Under the pieces are notes generated by a model, which searched no databases, was not told where the DNA came from, and saw only the letters and a list, made by a program, of their open reading frames with translations. Shown piece after piece: positions 63,668-64,000 of a stretch of DNA of 64,000 nucleotides. Source of the stretch: Bosea sp. RAC05 (GTDB lineage Bacteria > Pseudomonadota > Alphaproteobacteria > Rhizobiales > Beijerinckiaceae); the NCBI RefSeq assembly GCF_001713455.1, contig NZ_CP016463.1, positions 372,001 through 436,000 on the forward strand, written 5' to 3'. Each line of letters opens with the position of its first letter. Position 1 is the stretch's first letter. Position numbers and translations under genes: made by a program.

Positions 63668-64000
63668 CGAGGGCTCCTTTTGCATCGTTGCCGGCTGCGA
63701 GAATGGCAGCCTCGGCCAGCAGAGCGGCCTTGTGATTGTAGAGGGTGGATTTGCTGAGCCCGACGCGCTTGGAGATCTGTACGAAGTTCAGACCAGAGAG
63801 CAGCAGGGACACGATCTCGGCTCTCTTTTCGTCCGTAAGATCAGAAGGTCGCCCGACTGGCTTGCCTTGTGCGCCATGGGCCAGGGAGATGATGCGAGCT
63901 CGCTCGCGGGTGAGATTGCGTTCGAGGCGGGCGAGGAAGACCACCACCTCAAAAGCCTGCCACCCAGCCTCGGTGCGACTGTCGATGTTCTCGGTGATCA
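63654..64000 (-). CDS. serine recombinase (resolvase/invertase), C-terminal part; cut by window edge
   Basis: The frame is open to the last base of the window, so the N-terminal catalytic part lies outside. What is visible starts I-T-E-N-I-D-S-R-T-E-A-G (the TENIDT-x-T-x-x-G motif), continues with ARLERNLTRERAR (the EF-x-RxLixERt helix), GKPVGRPS and an HTH domain (FVQISKRVGLSKSTLYNHK). This is the end of a small serine recombinase, as in transposon resolvases, plasmid resolvases and DNA invertases. The catalytic Ser is not visible here. Confidence 0.85.
   Translation of the reverse strand, partial: ITENIDSRTEAGWQAFEVVVFLARLERNLTRERARIISLAHGAQGKPVGRPSDLTDEKRAEIVSLLLSGLNFVQISKRVGLSKSTLYNHKAALLAEAAILAAGNDAKGALDGEG

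Overview
The window is a GC-rich bacterial segment, packed almost wall to wall with protein genes. I see no rRNA or tRNA gene, no CRISPR array and no phage structural gene. Family content points to an alphaproteobacterium, probably Hyphomicrobiales: an IalB-type secreted protein, an LdtR-like MarR regulator, and gyrase, SLT and L,D-transpeptidase forms of the alphaproteobacterial kind. Housekeeping-type genes (gyrA, gyrB, thyA, dihydrofolate reductase, a RecD2-type helicase, a DnaJ-like protein, class A PBP, rtcB) are scattered among many unrecognised proteins. With a tyrosine recombinase near the left edge and a serine recombinase cut by the right edge, this suggests a large accessory replicon (megaplasmid, chromid or plasmid-like element). 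That is an inference; no replication or conjugation gene settles it.

Layout. 1-5.6 kb: HExxH protein, tyrosine recombinase, a palindrome-rich gap, a two-gene unit ending in a Fic-like protein with a degenerate active site, and a lytic transglycosylase. 5.8-8.0 kb: a conflict-type patch with two SUKH immunity-like genes (the first visibly AT-rich), a secreted protein, and an ADP-ribosyltransferase-like protein divergent from an HTH protein. 8.1-18.0 kb, minus strand: gyrB, small genes, a metallophosphoesterase, a bactofilin, gyrA, a coiled-coil protein and a lipoprotein. 18.3-23.5 kb: RHH protein, PcfJ-like protein, DnaJ-like protein, membrane protein. 23.7-33.2 kb: RecD2-type helicase, IalB-like protein, two tandem metallohydrolase paralogues and unknowns. 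33.3-35.5 kb: a thyA-dfr operon. 35.6-40.4 kb: rtcB facing rtcR, with a DarT-like protein 1 base after rtcR and then a PP-loop ATPase. 40.4-51.1 kb: a six-gene operon with a class A PBP and two DEDD-exonuclease paralogues (one degenerate), followed by a cell-wall group (LdtR-like regulator, L,D-transpeptidase, SLT lipoprotein) and a SLOG-like protein. 51.6-53.7 kb: GntR-UTRA regulator and an unknown. 53.7-61.0 kb: a 12-gene minus-strand operon, mostly unknown, containing a helix-hairpin-helix DNA glycosylase-like protein. 61.1-64 kb: a PD-(D/E)XK-type nuclease candidate, a winged-helix protein, and the end of a serine recombinase.

How the genes may work together. Themes are DNA topology and repair (gyrase, RecD2, HhH glycosylase, exonucleases, nuclease), dTMP and folate supply (ThyA, DHFR), RNA repair (RtcB under a sigma54/CARF regulator), NAD-dependent or other conflict enzymes (two ART-like proteins, SUKH proteins, Fic-like protein) and peptidoglycan remodelling (PBP1A, two SLT enzymes, L,D-transpeptidase). 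Very many adjacent genes overlap by ATGA, GTGA or TGATG, so translation is widely coupled; I used this to choose starts. Most promising for follow-up are the rtcB/rtcR/DarT-like/PP-ATPase island, a gyrase A whose two main quinolone-contact positions are Gln and Phe, the degenerate Fic and exonuclease copies beside related genes, and the unknown 12-gene operon.
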